The notes: generated by a model not told the origin, from the sequence alone. Positions 44,821 to 54,465 are shown, counted from the first letter of the stretch. The stretch is 64,000 nucleotides of DNA from an uncultured Clostridia bacterium (GCA_946187775.1 CAMHSI010000002.1:1-64000), one strand, 5' to 3'. Numbers and translations: made by a program.

Positions 44821-45618
44821 TCAGGGCTGCTTCCCGATGTAGGCCAGGATTCCGCCGTCCACGTACAGGATGTGGCCGTTCACAAAGTTGCTGGCGTCGG
44901 AAGCCAGGAACACTGCCGGGCCCTGCAGGTCCTCCGTGTTGCCCCACCGGGCCGCCGGGGTCTTGGCGATGATGAACTGGTCAAAGGGATGGCGGCTGCC
45001 GTCCGCCTGGCGCTCCCGCAGCGGCGCGGTCTGGGGCGTGGCGATGTAGCCCGGTCCGATGCCGTTGCACTGGATGTTGTGCATGCCGTACTCGGAGCAG
45101 ATGTTCCGGGTCAGCATCTTCAGGCCGCCCTTGGCTGCCGCGTAGGCGGATACGGTCTCCCGGCCCAGTTCGCTCATCATGCTGCAGATATTGATGATCT
45201 TTCCGTGTCCCTTCTGGATCATGGAGGGGATCACCGCCTTGGCGCAGATGAAGGGGGCGTTCAGGTCCACGTCGATGACCTTGCGGAACTCCGCGGCGCT
45301 CATCTCAATCATGGGAATCCGGCGGATGATGCCGGCGTTGTTCACCAGGATGTCAATCACGCCGACTTCCTTTTCAATGGTCTTGACCAGCTCCTGCACC
45401 GCTTCCTCGTTGGTCACGTCGCACACATAGCCCTTGGCGTCAATGCCCTTGTCGGCATAGGCCTGCAGGCCCTTGTTCACCAGGTCCTGGTTGATGTCGT
45501 TGAAAACGATGGTGGCGCCCGCCGCCGCGTAGGCTTCCGCGATGGCGAAGCCGATGCCGTAGCTGGCTCCCGTAATCCAGGCAATCTTTCCCTTCAGGCT
45601 GAAAGCATCCATGTTCAT
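44821..45618 (-). CDS. kduD: SDR dehydrogenase, 2-dehydro-3-deoxy-gluconate 5-dehydrogenase type
   Basis: 265 residues from MNMDAFSLKGKIAWITGASY (GGAGGG upstream). Short-chain dehydrogenase motifs: TGASYGIG for NAD(P), NNAG, catalytic Ser in CSMMSELG and YAAAKGG (YxxxK). It resembles both KduD and gluconate 5-dehydrogenase; the adjacent kduI favours the KduD reaction, reducing 5-keto to 2-keto-3-deoxygluconate in unsaturated uronate breakdown. Last gene of the uronate operon. Confidence 0.85.
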   Translation of the reverse strand: MNMDAFSLKGKIAWITGASYGIGFAIAEAYAAAGATIVFNDINQDLVNKGLQAYADKGIDAKGYVCDVTNEEAVQELVKTIEKEVGVIDILVNNAGIIRRIPMIEMSAAEFRKVIDVDLNAPFICAKAVIPSMIQKGHGKIINICSMMSELGRETVSAYAAAKGGLKMLTRNICSEYGMHNIQCNGIGPGYIATPQTAPLRERQADGSRHPFDQFIIAKTPAARWGNTEDLQGPAVFLASDASNFVNGHILYVDGGILAYIGKQP

Positions 45619-45693
45619 TGCAATTCCCTCCATTTTATTCGCAGGCTGATTATCTCAGCCAGTCTCAACAACCGAAATCCGGATCCCTGCCGC

Positions 45694-46536
45694 TTACCGC
45701 AGCTCCGTGGTCGGGATCGTGTCCATATCGTCAAACTCCTGGTTCTCTCCGCCCATGGCCCAGATGAATGTGTAGTTGCTGGTACCCGCGCCGGCGTGGA
45801 TGCTCCAGCTGGGGGAGATCACCGCCTGCTCGTTCTGCATAACGATATGGCGGGTTTCCTGTCCCTCGCCCATCATGTGGAACACCACATTGTCCTTCGG
45901 CACTTCAAAGTAGAAGTACACTTCCATCCGGCGCTCGTGGGTGTGGGCCGGCATCGTGTTCCACACGCTGCCGCTCTCCAGCACCGTCATGCCCATGCTC
46001 AGCTGGCAGGTCTTCAGCACCGAGGGGTGAATGAACTGGTTGATCACCCGCTTGTTGCTGGTAGCCGCGTCGCCGCAGGGCTTCTTGGCCGCGTCGGCGA
46101 TTTTGATCAGCCGGTTCTCATAGCTGCAGTGGGCCGGTGCGGAAACCAGGTAGAACTTTGCGGGCTTCTCCGGATCCGCGCTTTCGAAGTACACTTCCTT
46201 CGCGCCCTTGGTGATGTACAGGCAGTCCTTGTAGCCCAGCTCGTACACGTTCCCGTCCGCGGTCACCTTTCCGGCTCCGCCCACGTTGAACATGCCGCAT
46301 TCCCGCCGCTCAAGGAAGAACTTCGTTCCGAAGTTGTGCCAGATGTCAATTCCCTTGTCGATGGAAACCTTTTCCTTCACCGGCATGATTCCCATGGTCA
46401 CCATCCGGTCCACGTGGCTGTAAACCACTTCCACCGTATCCGGGGTGAACAGTTTTTCAATCAGGAATTCCTTCCTGGTTTCCTCTGTGGTGTAGCGTTT
46501 GAAATCCCGCTGGTTGCAGCTGTAGCGAATATCCAT
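45694..46536 (-). CDS. kduI: 5-dehydro-4-deoxy-D-glucuronate isomerase
   Basis: 280 residues, the exact family length. Two cupin halves; metal-binding residues are visible in MPAHTHERRMEVYFYFEVP (His-x-His and Glu) and the later SWSIHAGAGTSNYTFIWAMG. Other family marks are TPDTVEVVYSHVDRMVTMGI and FLERRECGMFNVGG. It isomerises the keto-deoxyuronate produced from unsaturated galacturonate before KduD. It starts 9 bases after the GH28 gene stop on the opposite flank of the operon order, consistent with one transcript. Confidence 0.95.
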   Translation of the reverse strand: MDIRYSCNQRDFKRYTTEETRKEFLIEKLFTPDTVEVVYSHVDRMVTMGIMPVKEKVSIDKGIDIWHNFGTKFFLERRECGMFNVGGAGKVTADGNVYELGYKDCLYITKGAKEVYFESADPEKPAKFYLVSAPAHCSYENRLIKIADAAKKPCGDAATSNKRVINQFIHPSVLKTCQLSMGMTVLESGSVWNTMPAHTHERRMEVYFYFEVPKDNVVFHMMGEGQETRHIVMQNEQAVISPSWSIHAGAGTSNYTFIWAMGGENQEFDDMDTIPTTELR

Positions 46537-46545
46537 TGTCTTTTC

Positions 46546-48096
46546 TCACCTTTCTTCCATTTCTCCGACGTTCTCCGCATCGATCCACGGGCCTTCGATC
46601 CCGTCATAGGTTACATGGTCCAGCGTCACCTTATCCACATTCTTCAGGATCAGGCCCCGCCGGCAGCATTTCTCCACCTGCTCCGCCATCACCGGAACCA
46701 GCGGCTCCGCCGCCGGATCAAAGGAGAAGCTGCAGTCCTTCAGGGCAATGTGCTCCGCCGGTTTCTCCGGCAGTCCCAGCACATACCCGGCGCAGGCTTT
46801 GCACCCTGTGGCCTCCACCTGCTCAAACCGGATCGTTCCGATCCGCGGCGTCGTGTCGTCCACCGGCTGCTTTTCCCGGGTCTGCACCCATTCGCTGTGC
46901 CCGTCCGGATCGCAGAAGTACATGCTGTTGACGATCAGGGGCATCTTCACCCCGTCCATCCGCACCTTCTCGAACAGGATATCGTCGATGACGCCGTCCT
47001 TTCCCCGGCCCCGGCGGGTCTTGATCCGCAGTCCCCGGTCATTCCCCCGCATGTAGCAGTGGTGCACCCGTACGTTCCGGATGCCGCCGGCCATCTCGCT
47101 TCCCAGCGTCACGCCGCCGTGCCCGTCCAGCATTGCGGACCAGGCAATCTCCACGTCCTCGCAGGGATGCTTGTATTTCTTTCCGATCCGGATCTTTCCG
47201 CTCTTCAGGGCGATGCAGTCATCTCCCACGGAAATCTCCGTTCCCAGCAGGCGTACATTCCTGCAGCACTCCGGATCGAATCCGTCCGTGTTGGGGCTTT
47301 CATAGGGAGCCCGGATCTGGATGTCAATGAAGTCCAGGTCCTCGCTGAAGGCGGGATGCAGGTTCCAGCTCGGGCTGTTCATGAAGGTGATGCCCTGTAC
47401 GGTCAGCCCCTTGCAGCGCTGGGTGTACAGCAGGTGTCCCCGGCGGGCGATCCGCTTTTCCTTGGGGTTCACCCACCAGTCGCCTTCGCCGCCCCTGCCG
47501 TCGATGACGCCCTCGCCGATGATGGTCGTATCTTCGGTGTCAAAGGCGGTCAGCGCCGAGGCGAATCCTTCCTCGCTGTTGCCCTCCCAAAGGCCCATCA
47601 GCACTTCCCCGTCCGGGTTCTCCGCGGGAATGCATTCCGGCAGGATGGGGAATTTCATCCGGTCCGTCAGCAGCTTCAGCACCGCGCCGTCCGCGATTTC
47701 CAGCATCATGTGGCTCCTGAGGAACAGGGGCCCCGTGGCGTACTCGCCGGCGGGAATCAGCACCCGGCCCCCCGCCGGGCAGCAGAGAATTGCCGCCTGC
47801 AGCATGGCCGTGTCGTCCGTAACCCCGTCGCCCTTGGCGCCGAAGTCCCGTACATCCAGCGTGCACAGTTCCTTCTTTGTCCGGAAGGTCAGGCTCTCCG
47901 TCTCCCCGCTGTCCGTCCGGCTTTCCAGGGTATATTCCGTATCCGGCTCCAGGTCGAAAAGGGAGGACACCGAGCGGTATTCCTCTCCCCGGTCTTCCCC
48001 GTTCAGCTTCAGCGTCCGCTTTTCCCGGGCCTGGTAGAGGCCCTCCGGATCCAGCAGCACGCTGCAGCTGCGGGAGGTCAGGCACAGTATTTTCAT
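46546..48096 (-). CDS. Polygalacturonase, glycoside hydrolase family 28, cytoplasmic
   Basis: 516 residues from MKILCLTSRSCSVLLDPEGL. An N-terminal beta-rich region of about 85 residues precedes the right-handed beta-helix, which begins VRDFGAKGDGVTDDTAMLQA. Catalytic GH28 motifs: NTDGFDPE, GDDCIALKSG, GHGGVTLGSE and the substrate-binding RIKT. There is no signal peptide; with the N-terminal domain this resembles exo-acting GH28 enzymes that release galacturonate from oligomer ends inside the cell. It sits between uxaC and kduI, 13 and 9 bases away. Confidence 0.92.
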   Translation of the reverse strand: MKILCLTSRSCSVLLDPEGLYQAREKRTLKLNGEDRGEEYRSVSSLFDLEPDTEYTLESRTDSGETESLTFRTKKELCTLDVRDFGAKGDGVTDDTAMLQAAILCCPAGGRVLIPAGEYATGPLFLRSHMMLEIADGAVLKLLTDRMKFPILPECIPAENPDGEVLMGLWEGNSEEGFASALTAFDTEDTTIIGEGVIDGRGGEGDWWVNPKEKRIARRGHLLYTQRCKGLTVQGITFMNSPSWNLHPAFSEDLDFIDIQIRAPYESPNTDGFDPECCRNVRLLGTEISVGDDCIALKSGKIRIGKKYKHPCEDVEIAWSAMLDGHGGVTLGSEMAGGIRNVRVHHCYMRGNDRGLRIKTRRGRGKDGVIDDILFEKVRMDGVKMPLIVNSMYFCDPDGHSEWVQTREKQPVDDTTPRIGTIRFEQVEATGCKACAGYVLGLPEKPAEHIALKDCSFSFDPAAEPLVPVMAEQVEKCCRRGLILKNVDKVTLDHVTYDGIEGPWIDAENVGEMEER

Positions 48097-48109
48097 ACGT
48101 TCGTCTCCG

Positions 48110-49531
48110 TCAGCACTCTTTCTTTTCAAATCCGAAATAGCGCTTTGCGTTGTTGTAGCTGATGTCCGCCACGATTTCCTTCAGGGTGTCGTAATCCTCC
48201 GGATAGAAGCCTTCCTCCACCCACTCGCCGAAGATCCGGCACAGGATCCGGCGGAAGTACTCGTGCCGCGGATAGCTCAGGAAGCTGCGGCTGTCCGTCA
48301 GCATGCCCACGAATCCGGCAAGGTATCCCAGGTTGGCCAGGCTCTTCAGCTGCTCGCTCATGCCGTCAAAGTGATCGTTGAACCACCAGGCGGAACCGTG
48401 CTGGATCCGGCCCACGGCCGTTTCGTTCTGGAAGCAGCCGAGGATCGTGTCGATGGCCGCGTTGTCGTTGGTGTTCAGGCTGTAGAGGATCGTCTTCGGC
48501 AGCTTGCCGGCTTCCTCCAGGGCGCCCAGGAACGCCGCCGTCTGGGCGCTGGGGGCGTAGTTGTCCACGCAGTCGAATCCGGTGTCCGGTCCCAGGGCCC
48601 GGAACATGTCCGGGTTGTTGTCCCGGCGGCATCCGTAGTGCAGCTGCATCACCCAGCCGCGCTCCGCGTACTCCGCCGCCATGGCGGTCATGAAGGCGTA
48701 CTTGAACTTCGCTTCCTCCGCCGCGTCCGGGAGGGAGCCCTCCATCCGGCGCTCAAAGATCTTTTCGATCTCCCGCTCCTCCGCCGGCGCGTACATCACG
48801 TAGTTCAGGGCGTGGTCGCTCAGCTTGCAGCCGTGGGCCGCGAAGAAGTCCAGCCGCTTGTGCAGCGCGGCCTTCAGGTCCGCGAAGGACCCGATTTCCA
48901 TGCCGGACACCGCTTCCAGCTGGGCAATGTATTCCGGATAGGTTACCTTTTCCAGGTTCATGGCCTTGTCCGGCCGCCAGGCGGGCAGCACGGTTACCGG
49001 GAAGCTCTTGTCCGCCGCAAGCTTTTCATGCCATTCCAGGGTGTCCGCCGGATCGTCCGTGGTGCAGATGGTGTCCACGTTGCTCATCCGGATCAGTCCC
49101 CGGGAGGTGTAGCCTTCGCTCTGCAGCTTTTTGTTGGCAATTTCCCACACTTCCCCGGCGGTCTGCTTATTCAGGATCCCGTCGTAGCCGAAGAACCGGC
49201 GGAGCTCCAGGTGGCTCCAGTGGTACAGGGGGTTGCCGATGGCCTTTCCCAGCACCTCCGCGTACTTTTCAAACTTTTCCCGGTCGGAAGCGTCGCCGGT
49301 GATGTACTTTTCCGGCACGCCGGCGGAGCGCATCAGGCGCCACTTGTAGTGGTCCCCGCCCAGCCAGACCTGTGTGATATTTTCATAGCGGATATCCTCA
49401 TAGATTTCCCGGGGACTCAGGTGGCAGTGGTAATCGATGATCGGCTGCTTTTCCGCCGCCTCATGATACAGCTTCCGCGCCGCTTCCGTGTTCAGCAGGA
49501 AATCCTTGTCCAGGAATGCTTTCATGATCAT
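48110..49531 (-). CDS. uxaC: Glucuronate/galacturonate isomerase
   Basis: 473 residues. Amidohydrolase-fold uronate isomerase: the metal-binding IDYHCHLSP is near residue 34, then WLGGDHYKWRLMRSAGVPE, IRMSNVDTICTTDDPADTLE, MQLHYGCRRDNNPDMFR and SLNTNDNAAIDTILG, all family hallmarks. It converts galacturonate to tagaturonate, the substrate of UxaB. Start ATG 49531 with AAAGGAAAG; an ATG two codons later is possible. Confidence 0.96.
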   Translation of the reverse strand: MIMKAFLDKDFLLNTEAARKLYHEAAEKQPIIDYHCHLSPREIYEDIRYENITQVWLGGDHYKWRLMRSAGVPEKYITGDASDREKFEKYAEVLGKAIGNPLYHWSHLELRRFFGYDGILNKQTAGEVWEIANKKLQSEGYTSRGLIRMSNVDTICTTDDPADTLEWHEKLAADKSFPVTVLPAWRPDKAMNLEKVTYPEYIAQLEAVSGMEIGSFADLKAALHKRLDFFAAHGCKLSDHALNYVMYAPAEEREIEKIFERRMEGSLPDAAEEAKFKYAFMTAMAAEYAERGWVMQLHYGCRRDNNPDMFRALGPDTGFDCVDNYAPSAQTAAFLGALEEAGKLPKTILYSLNTNDNAAIDTILGCFQNETAVGRIQHGSAWWFNDHFDGMSEQLKSLANLGYLAGFVGMLTDSRSFLSYPRHEYFRRILCRIFGEWVEEGFYPEDYDTLKEIVADISYNNAKRYFGFEKKEC

Positions 49532-49564
49532 TCTTTCCTTTCGCTGCGAAATTGTTCCGGAATC

Positions 49565-50662
49565 TCAGCGCTTCACCCGGGCGCTGCCGTTTTTGATAAT
49601 GGATTCCACTTCTTCCTTGCTGGCCATGCTGGTGTCTCCGGGGGTGGTCATCGCCAGGGCGCCGTGGGCCGCTCCGTAGTTCACAGCCCGCTCCGCGTCG
49701 CCGGTGGTCATCAGCCCGTAGATCAGTCCGGACGCGAAGGAGTCTCCGCCGCCGACCCGGTCCAGGATCTCCAGGTTGTCAAACTCCTTGGACATGTACA
49801 CCTTTCCGTCCGCCCAGCAGATGGCTTTCCAGTCGTTCACCGTGGCGGTTTTCACCGTGCGCAGCGTGGTGGCGATGGCCTTGAAGTTGGGATACTGCTT
49901 CGCCGCTTCCGCGATCATCTTGTAGTATCCGTCCAGGTTCAGCTCCTTCAGGTTCTCATCGTTTCCTTCCACCTGCAGGCCCAGGCACGCCGTGAAGTCT
50001 TCCTCGTTGCCGATCATCACGTCCACGTATTTCGCCACTTCCCGGTTCACCTCCCGGGCTTTTTCCAGGCCGCCGATGGCGGACCACATGGAAGGCCGGT
50101 AGTTCAGGTCGTAGGAAATCAGCGTTCCGTATTTTTTCGCGGTCTTGCAGGCGGCGATAACGGTCTCGCAGCTCTGCTCGGAAAGCGCCGCGTAAATGCC
50201 GCCGGTATGCAGCCACCGCACGCCCAGCCTTCCGAAGATGTAGTCAAAGTCGAAGTCCTCCGGAGTCGCCTTGGAGATGGCGGTGTTGGCGCGGTCCGAG
50301 CATCCTACGGCGCCGCGGATTCCGAAGCCCCGCTCCGTAAAGTTCAGGCCGTTGCGGCAGACGCGGCCGATGCCGTCCGTCTTTTTCCAGCAGATCAGGC
50401 TGGTGTCCACGCCGCCCTGCTCAATCAGGTCCTTCAGCAGCTTGCCCACTTCGTTGTCCGCAAAAGCGGTCAGCACGCCCGTCCTCAGGCCGAAGCACTT
50501 GTGCAGTCCGCGGACCACATTGTATTCGCCGCCGCCTTCCCAGGCTTTGAATTCCCGGGCGGTGCGGATCCGGCCCTCGCCGGGATCCAGCCGCAGCATG
50601 ATTTCTCCCAGGGATACCGCGTCATAACGGCACTCTTCCGCAGCTTTCAGATTCAGATTCAT
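49565..50662 (-). CDS. kdgK: 2-dehydro-3-deoxygluconokinase, PfkB family
   Basis: 365 residues. The protein opens with a PfkB-type strand (SLGEIMLRLDPGEGRIR) and carries the second PfkB signature with the catalytic Asp, DRVGGGDSFASGLIYGLM, near residue 300. AWEGGGEYNVVRGLHKCFGL replaces the usual glycine-rich first signature. It phosphorylates 2-keto-3-deoxygluconate from both the Kdu and Uxa branches. It lies 6 bases from kdgA. Confidence 0.92.
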   Translation of the reverse strand: MNLNLKAAEECRYDAVSLGEIMLRLDPGEGRIRTAREFKAWEGGGEYNVVRGLHKCFGLRTGVLTAFADNEVGKLLKDLIEQGGVDTSLICWKKTDGIGRVCRNGLNFTERGFGIRGAVGCSDRANTAISKATPEDFDFDYIFGRLGVRWLHTGGIYAALSEQSCETVIAACKTAKKYGTLISYDLNYRPSMWSAIGGLEKAREVNREVAKYVDVMIGNEEDFTACLGLQVEGNDENLKELNLDGYYKMIAEAAKQYPNFKAIATTLRTVKTATVNDWKAICWADGKVYMSKEFDNLEILDRVGGGDSFASGLIYGLMTTGDAERAVNYGAAHGALAMTTPGDTSMASKEEVESIIKNGSARVKR

Positions 50663-50668
50663 TTTCTC

Positions 50669-51307
50669 TTACCCCCTGATTTCCTTCACAATCGACGCGG
50701 CTTCCCGCACGAGCTTCTCGATTTCTTCAAACTGACCTTCCTTCACCAGCTTGCCGCTGACCATCCAGCTGCCGCCGCAGGCTACGATCCGGTCATACGC
50801 CAGGTACTCCCGCACGTTGGACGCGCTGATGCCGCCGGTGGGCATAAAGTTCAGTCCCACGTAGGGCGCGGCCAGCGCCTTGATCATCTTCAGGCCGCCG
50901 GAGGGCTCCGCCGGGAAGAATTTCACCACATCCAGGTCAAACTGGAGCGCGGCTTCAATTTCCGTGGGAGTGCAGACGCCGGGGGTCATGGGTACGCCTT
51001 TCTTCAGCACGTATTCCGTCACCTTCGGATTGAATCCGGGGCTGACGATGAATTTCGCGCCGGCGTCAATGGCCCGGTCCGCCTGTTCCGTGGTCAGCAC
51101 GGTGCCCGCGCCGACAATCATGTCCGGGTAGGCCTTCACCATCCTGCGGATGGATTCCTCCGCTGCGGCGGTCCGGAAGGTCACTTCCGCGCAGGGCAGT
51201 CCGCCCTTCATCAGGCATTCCGCCAGGGGCAGCGCGTCCTCTTCCCGGTCCAGCACCACCACCGGCACAATTCCGATCTTCTGCAGCTTCTTCATCATGT
51301 CCGTCAT
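50669..51307 (-). CDS. kdgA: KDPG/KHG aldolase
   Basis: 212 residues. Bifunctional 4-hydroxy-2-oxoglutarate/2-dehydro-3-deoxy-phosphogluconate aldolase: the catalytic Glu lies in CAEVTFRTAAAEES, the Schiff-base Lys in GAKFIVSPGFNPKV, and the phosphate-binding part is NFMPTGGISASNV. It splits KDPG into pyruvate and glyceraldehyde-3-phosphate, the end of the pathway. Coupled to kdgK. Confidence 0.95.
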   Translation of the reverse strand: MTDMMKKLQKIGIVPVVVLDREEDALPLAECLMKGGLPCAEVTFRTAAAEESIRRMVKAYPDMIVGAGTVLTTEQADRAIDAGAKFIVSPGFNPKVTEYVLKKGVPMTPGVCTPTEIEAALQFDLDVVKFFPAEPSGGLKMIKALAAPYVGLNFMPTGGISASNVREYLAYDRIVACGGSWMVSGKLVKEGQFEEIEKLVREAASIVKEIRG

Positions 51308-51345
51308 CGTTTTTCCCTCCCGCGTGTCTCTTGGTCTTTTTTATT

Positions 51346-52833
51346 TTAAAGTGTAACTCCCTGTTTGAAAATCGCCAGGTCGTGGAATCCGTTCTCCTCA
51401 TTCCGGGTAACCTTCCCGGAAGCGGTTTCCAGCACCGTCTGCATCAGCTCCGCCCCCAGCTCCTCCAGGGTCATTCCCTCCAGCAGCCTGCCGGCGTTGA
51501 AATCAATCCAGTTCTTCTTGCGCCTGGCCAGCGGGGAATTGGAGGCGATTTTCACCGTAGGCACCGGGCACCCGAAGGGGGTTCCCCGGCCGGTGGAAAA
51601 CAGCACCATCTGCGCGCCGGAAACCGCCAGCGCCGTGGACGCCACAAGGTCGTTCCCCGGGGCGGACAGCAGGTTCAGCCCCGCCGCCGTAACCTTTTCG
51701 CCGTAGCTCAGCACGCCCTTCACCGGGGAGGAGCCGCTCTTCTGGGTGCATCCCAGGGCCTTGTCCTCCAGGGTGGTGATTCCGCCGGCCTTGTTTCCCG
51801 GAGAGGGATTCTCGTATACCGGCATGTGGCTGGCTTCGAAGTAGCGCTTGAAATCGTTGATCAGCCGCACCGTTTTCTCAAACAGCTCCGTGCTTTCGCA
51901 CCGGTTCATCAGGATGGTTTCGGCGCCGAACATTTCCGGCACCTCCGTCAGGATCGTGGTGCCTCCCATGCCCGTCAGCAGGTCGCTGAACACGCCGATG
52001 GTCGGGTTGGCGGTGATGCCGCTGAGCCCGTCGGAGCCGCCGCACTTCATGCCGATCACCAGCTGGTCCGCGCTGCAGGGCTCCCGCCGGTCCTTCCGCA
52101 TCCGCTCCGCCAGTTCATCCAGCAGCTTCATGCCCGCTTCCAGCTCATCCTCCACCTCCTGGCAGATCAGGAACCGGACCCGGCTTTCGTCGTAATCTCC
52201 CATGTAGGGCTTGATCTGGGCAATTCCGCTGTTTTCACATCCCAGTCCCAGCACCAGCACGCCGCCGGCGTTGGGATGGGTGGCCAGGTCTGCCAGCACC
52301 TTCCGGGTGTTCTCCTGGTCTTCTCCCAGCTGGCTGCATCCGTAGGGATGCGGGAAGGCGTACACGCCCTCCACCGAACCCCCGGCCAGCTTCTGTGCCC
52401 GCTGCGCCAGGGCCTTGGCCACATCGTTCACGCATCCCACCGTCGGCAGGATCCACAGCTCGTTCCGGATGCCGGGCCGGCCCTTCTCCCGGGGATATCC
52501 CTGGAAAACCGCCGGCTCCGCCTTCCGCGTCTGCGGATGCATGGGATGCCATTCATATTCCTTTTCGCCGCTCAGCAGCGTCCGGAGGTTGTGGGTGTGC
52601 ACGTGGGTTCCTTCCGGAATCTCCTCCGTGGCTTCCCCGATGGGATAGCCGTATTTGATCACGGCCTCTCCCTTCCGGATGTCCCGCAGCGCCGCTTTGT
52701 GGCCCATGGGGATGTCTTCCTTCAGGGTCAGGGTTCCTTCTCCCCAGCTTACCGTCTCCCCGGCTTTCACCGGCCGCAGTGCCACCGCCACGGCGTCCTG
52801 GGGCGTTATGCGTACCAGATCATTCATCGGCAA
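51346..52833 (-). CDS. uxaA: Altronate dehydratase
   Basis: 495 residues. An N-terminal SAF domain (LVRITPQDAVAVALRPVKAG) is joined to the UxaA dehydratase core: GYPREKGRPGIRNELWILPT, FPHPYGCSQLGED, LGLGCENSG, MKCGGSDGLSGITANPTIG and FSTGRGTPFGCPVPTVKIAS. An iron enzyme that dehydrates altronate to 2-keto-3-deoxygluconate. It follows uxaB by 12 bases. Confidence 0.95.
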   Translation of the reverse strand: MPMNDLVRITPQDAVAVALRPVKAGETVSWGEGTLTLKEDIPMGHKAALRDIRKGEAVIKYGYPIGEATEEIPEGTHVHTHNLRTLLSGEKEYEWHPMHPQTRKAEPAVFQGYPREKGRPGIRNELWILPTVGCVNDVAKALAQRAQKLAGGSVEGVYAFPHPYGCSQLGEDQENTRKVLADLATHPNAGGVLVLGLGCENSGIAQIKPYMGDYDESRVRFLICQEVEDELEAGMKLLDELAERMRKDRREPCSADQLVIGMKCGGSDGLSGITANPTIGVFSDLLTGMGGTTILTEVPEMFGAETILMNRCESTELFEKTVRLINDFKRYFEASHMPVYENPSPGNKAGGITTLEDKALGCTQKSGSSPVKGVLSYGEKVTAAGLNLLSAPGNDLVASTALAVSGAQMVLFSTGRGTPFGCPVPTVKIASNSPLARRKKNWIDFNAGRLLEGMTLEELGAELMQTVLETASGKVTRNEENGFHDLAIFKQGVTL

Positions 52834-52845
52834 CTCCTCCTGCCG

Positions 52846-54333
52846 TCACAGGCAGCTGCGGTACAGTTCCTTCGCGCCGTCCCGGCGGATGGTCTTCAGC
52901 CCGTCGGCCACAGCCTTCTCCAGTCCCTCAACCGCTGTCAGGTCCCGTCCCCACATCTTCTCATTGCTCAGCACCGCGTGCACCAGCTCCTCCGGGGAAT
53001 CCTCCCGGTGCGCCCAGTAGAATTCCAGCACGTCCCGGTCGTCGCTGACAACGTAGGTGTTGCCCTTCGGCCGGCGGCACACAAGGCCCTTGTCCCCCAG
53101 CTCCTGGATATCGTTGGAATAGAAGGCGATATAGGCGGCCAGGCTTGCGGTCAGGCAGGGCGGCAGCGCTTTCTTCTCTTCAACGTACTCCAGGAAGGAG
53201 GGCATGTTCCGGGCCTTCCACTTGGAGGTGGAATTCAGGCTGATGCTCATCAGCTCGTGGTTCACGAAGGGATTGTTGAACCGGTCCTGCACCGCCCGGG
53301 CAAAGTCCTCCAGGTCCTTTTTGTCCAGCGGAAGGGTGGGGATCACTTCGTCGTAGAGCATCTTGTTCATGAAGCTCCGGACCGTGTCGTCCTCCATGCA
53401 TTCCCGCACGATGTCGAATCCCGCCAGGTACGCCCCCAGCACGAAGCCGGTATGCGCTCCGTTCAGGATGCGAACCTTCCTTTTCTTATAGGGGGTAACA
53501 TCCGGCACCACGATCACCGGCACGCCGGCCTTTTTGAAGGGCAGCCGGTCCTCCAGCCCGTCGGGGCCCTCGATGACCCAGATGCCGAAGACCTCGCCCA
53601 CGTCCGTCAGCGGATCCTCGTATCCGTTCTGCTCCGCCAGCCGCTTGACTTCCTCCGCGTCCCGGATGCGTCCGGGAACGATGCGGTCCACCAGCGTGGA
53701 GCAGAAGATGTTCTCCTCGTTGACCCAGCAGCAGAATTCGTCTTCCAGCCCCCAGTCCTTCGTGTATTCGTTCACGCAGCGGAGCAGCTCTTTCCCGTTG
53801 TTGTCGATCAGCTCGCAGCTGAGGATCACCAGGCCCTTCTGCCCGGCCTTCCACCGTTCGTACAGCACCCGGGTCAGCTTCGCCGGGAAGCTGATGGGGG
53901 GCGTCTGGTCAAACCGGCTCTCCGTTTCATGGACGATGCCCGCTTCCGTGGTATTGCTGACCACGATTTCCAGGTCGGCGCTCCGGGCGGTTTCCAGCAC
54001 CTTGTCCCATTCGCCGTAGGGATTCACGCACCGGCTGACACAGCTGATCACGCGCTTCTCGTCCACCTTGCGGCCGTTCTCGCTGCCCCGCAGGTACAGG
54101 GTGTACAGGCCTTCCTGGGCGTTGATCAGTTCAGTGAGCCCCTGGGCGATCGGCTGGACCAGCACGGCCTTCCCATTGTATCCAACCCGCTCATTCGCCA
54201 GGTCGAAAAAATCGTCAACAAAAGCCCGGAGAAAATTCCCTTCCCCGAACTGCAGGATTTTTTCCGGTGCTTTCTCCAGCACGTATCCATCGTACCCGGA
54301 TTCCTTCAGAACCTTGTAATTCAACTGTTTCAT
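52846..54333 (-). CDS. uxaB: Tagaturonate reductase
   Basis: 495 residues from MKQLNYKVLKESGYDGYVLE (CTGGAGGA upstream; the track start is too early). Mannitol-dehydrogenase-fold oxidoreductase: the nucleotide-binding ILQFGEGNFLRAFVDDFF, VSNTTEAGIVH, the active-site KVRILNGAHTGFVLGAYLAG, and a C-terminal FNNPFVNHELMSISLNSTSK. Reduces tagaturonate to altronate with NADH. First gene of the eight-gene uronate operon, directly under the GntR-type control region. Confidence 0.95.
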   Translation of the reverse strand: MKQLNYKVLKESGYDGYVLEKAPEKILQFGEGNFLRAFVDDFFDLANERVGYNGKAVLVQPIAQGLTELINAQEGLYTLYLRGSENGRKVDEKRVISCVSRCVNPYGEWDKVLETARSADLEIVVSNTTEAGIVHETESRFDQTPPISFPAKLTRVLYERWKAGQKGLVILSCELIDNNGKELLRCVNEYTKDWGLEDEFCCWVNEENIFCSTLVDRIVPGRIRDAEEVKRLAEQNGYEDPLTDVGEVFGIWVIEGPDGLEDRLPFKKAGVPVIVVPDVTPYKKRKVRILNGAHTGFVLGAYLAGFDIVRECMEDDTVRSFMNKMLYDEVIPTLPLDKKDLEDFARAVQDRFNNPFVNHELMSISLNSTSKWKARNMPSFLEYVEEKKALPPCLTASLAAYIAFYSNDIQELGDKGLVCRRPKGNTYVVSDDRDVLEFYWAHREDSPEELVHAVLSNEKMWGRDLTAVEGLEKAVADGLKTIRRDGAKELYRSCL

Positions 54334-54383
54334 CGTTTTATCCTCCAGGTTTATTCCCCGGGATCGCCCGGCTCTGTATGTGA

Positions 54384-54413
54384 AGTATACAACATGCACG
54401 CGCAATCTGTCAA
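54384..54413 (-). promoter_or_regulatory. Promoter of the uxaB-kduD operon with overlapping operator
   Basis: Minus strand TTGACA (54413-54408), 18-base spacer, TATACT (54389-54384). GTTGTATAC (54393-54385) overlaps the -10, where a bound repressor would block polymerase. Confidence 0.72.
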
Positions 54414-54465
54414 CAGGATCCTTGAATCTTGTTTATTGAAGATTTTCCCCGTTGTTTTTTGCTTC

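Noticed and set aside
48263-51349. 1028-codon plus-strand frame
   Set aside because: Antisense to uxaC, kdgK and kdgA, which have clear family motifs.
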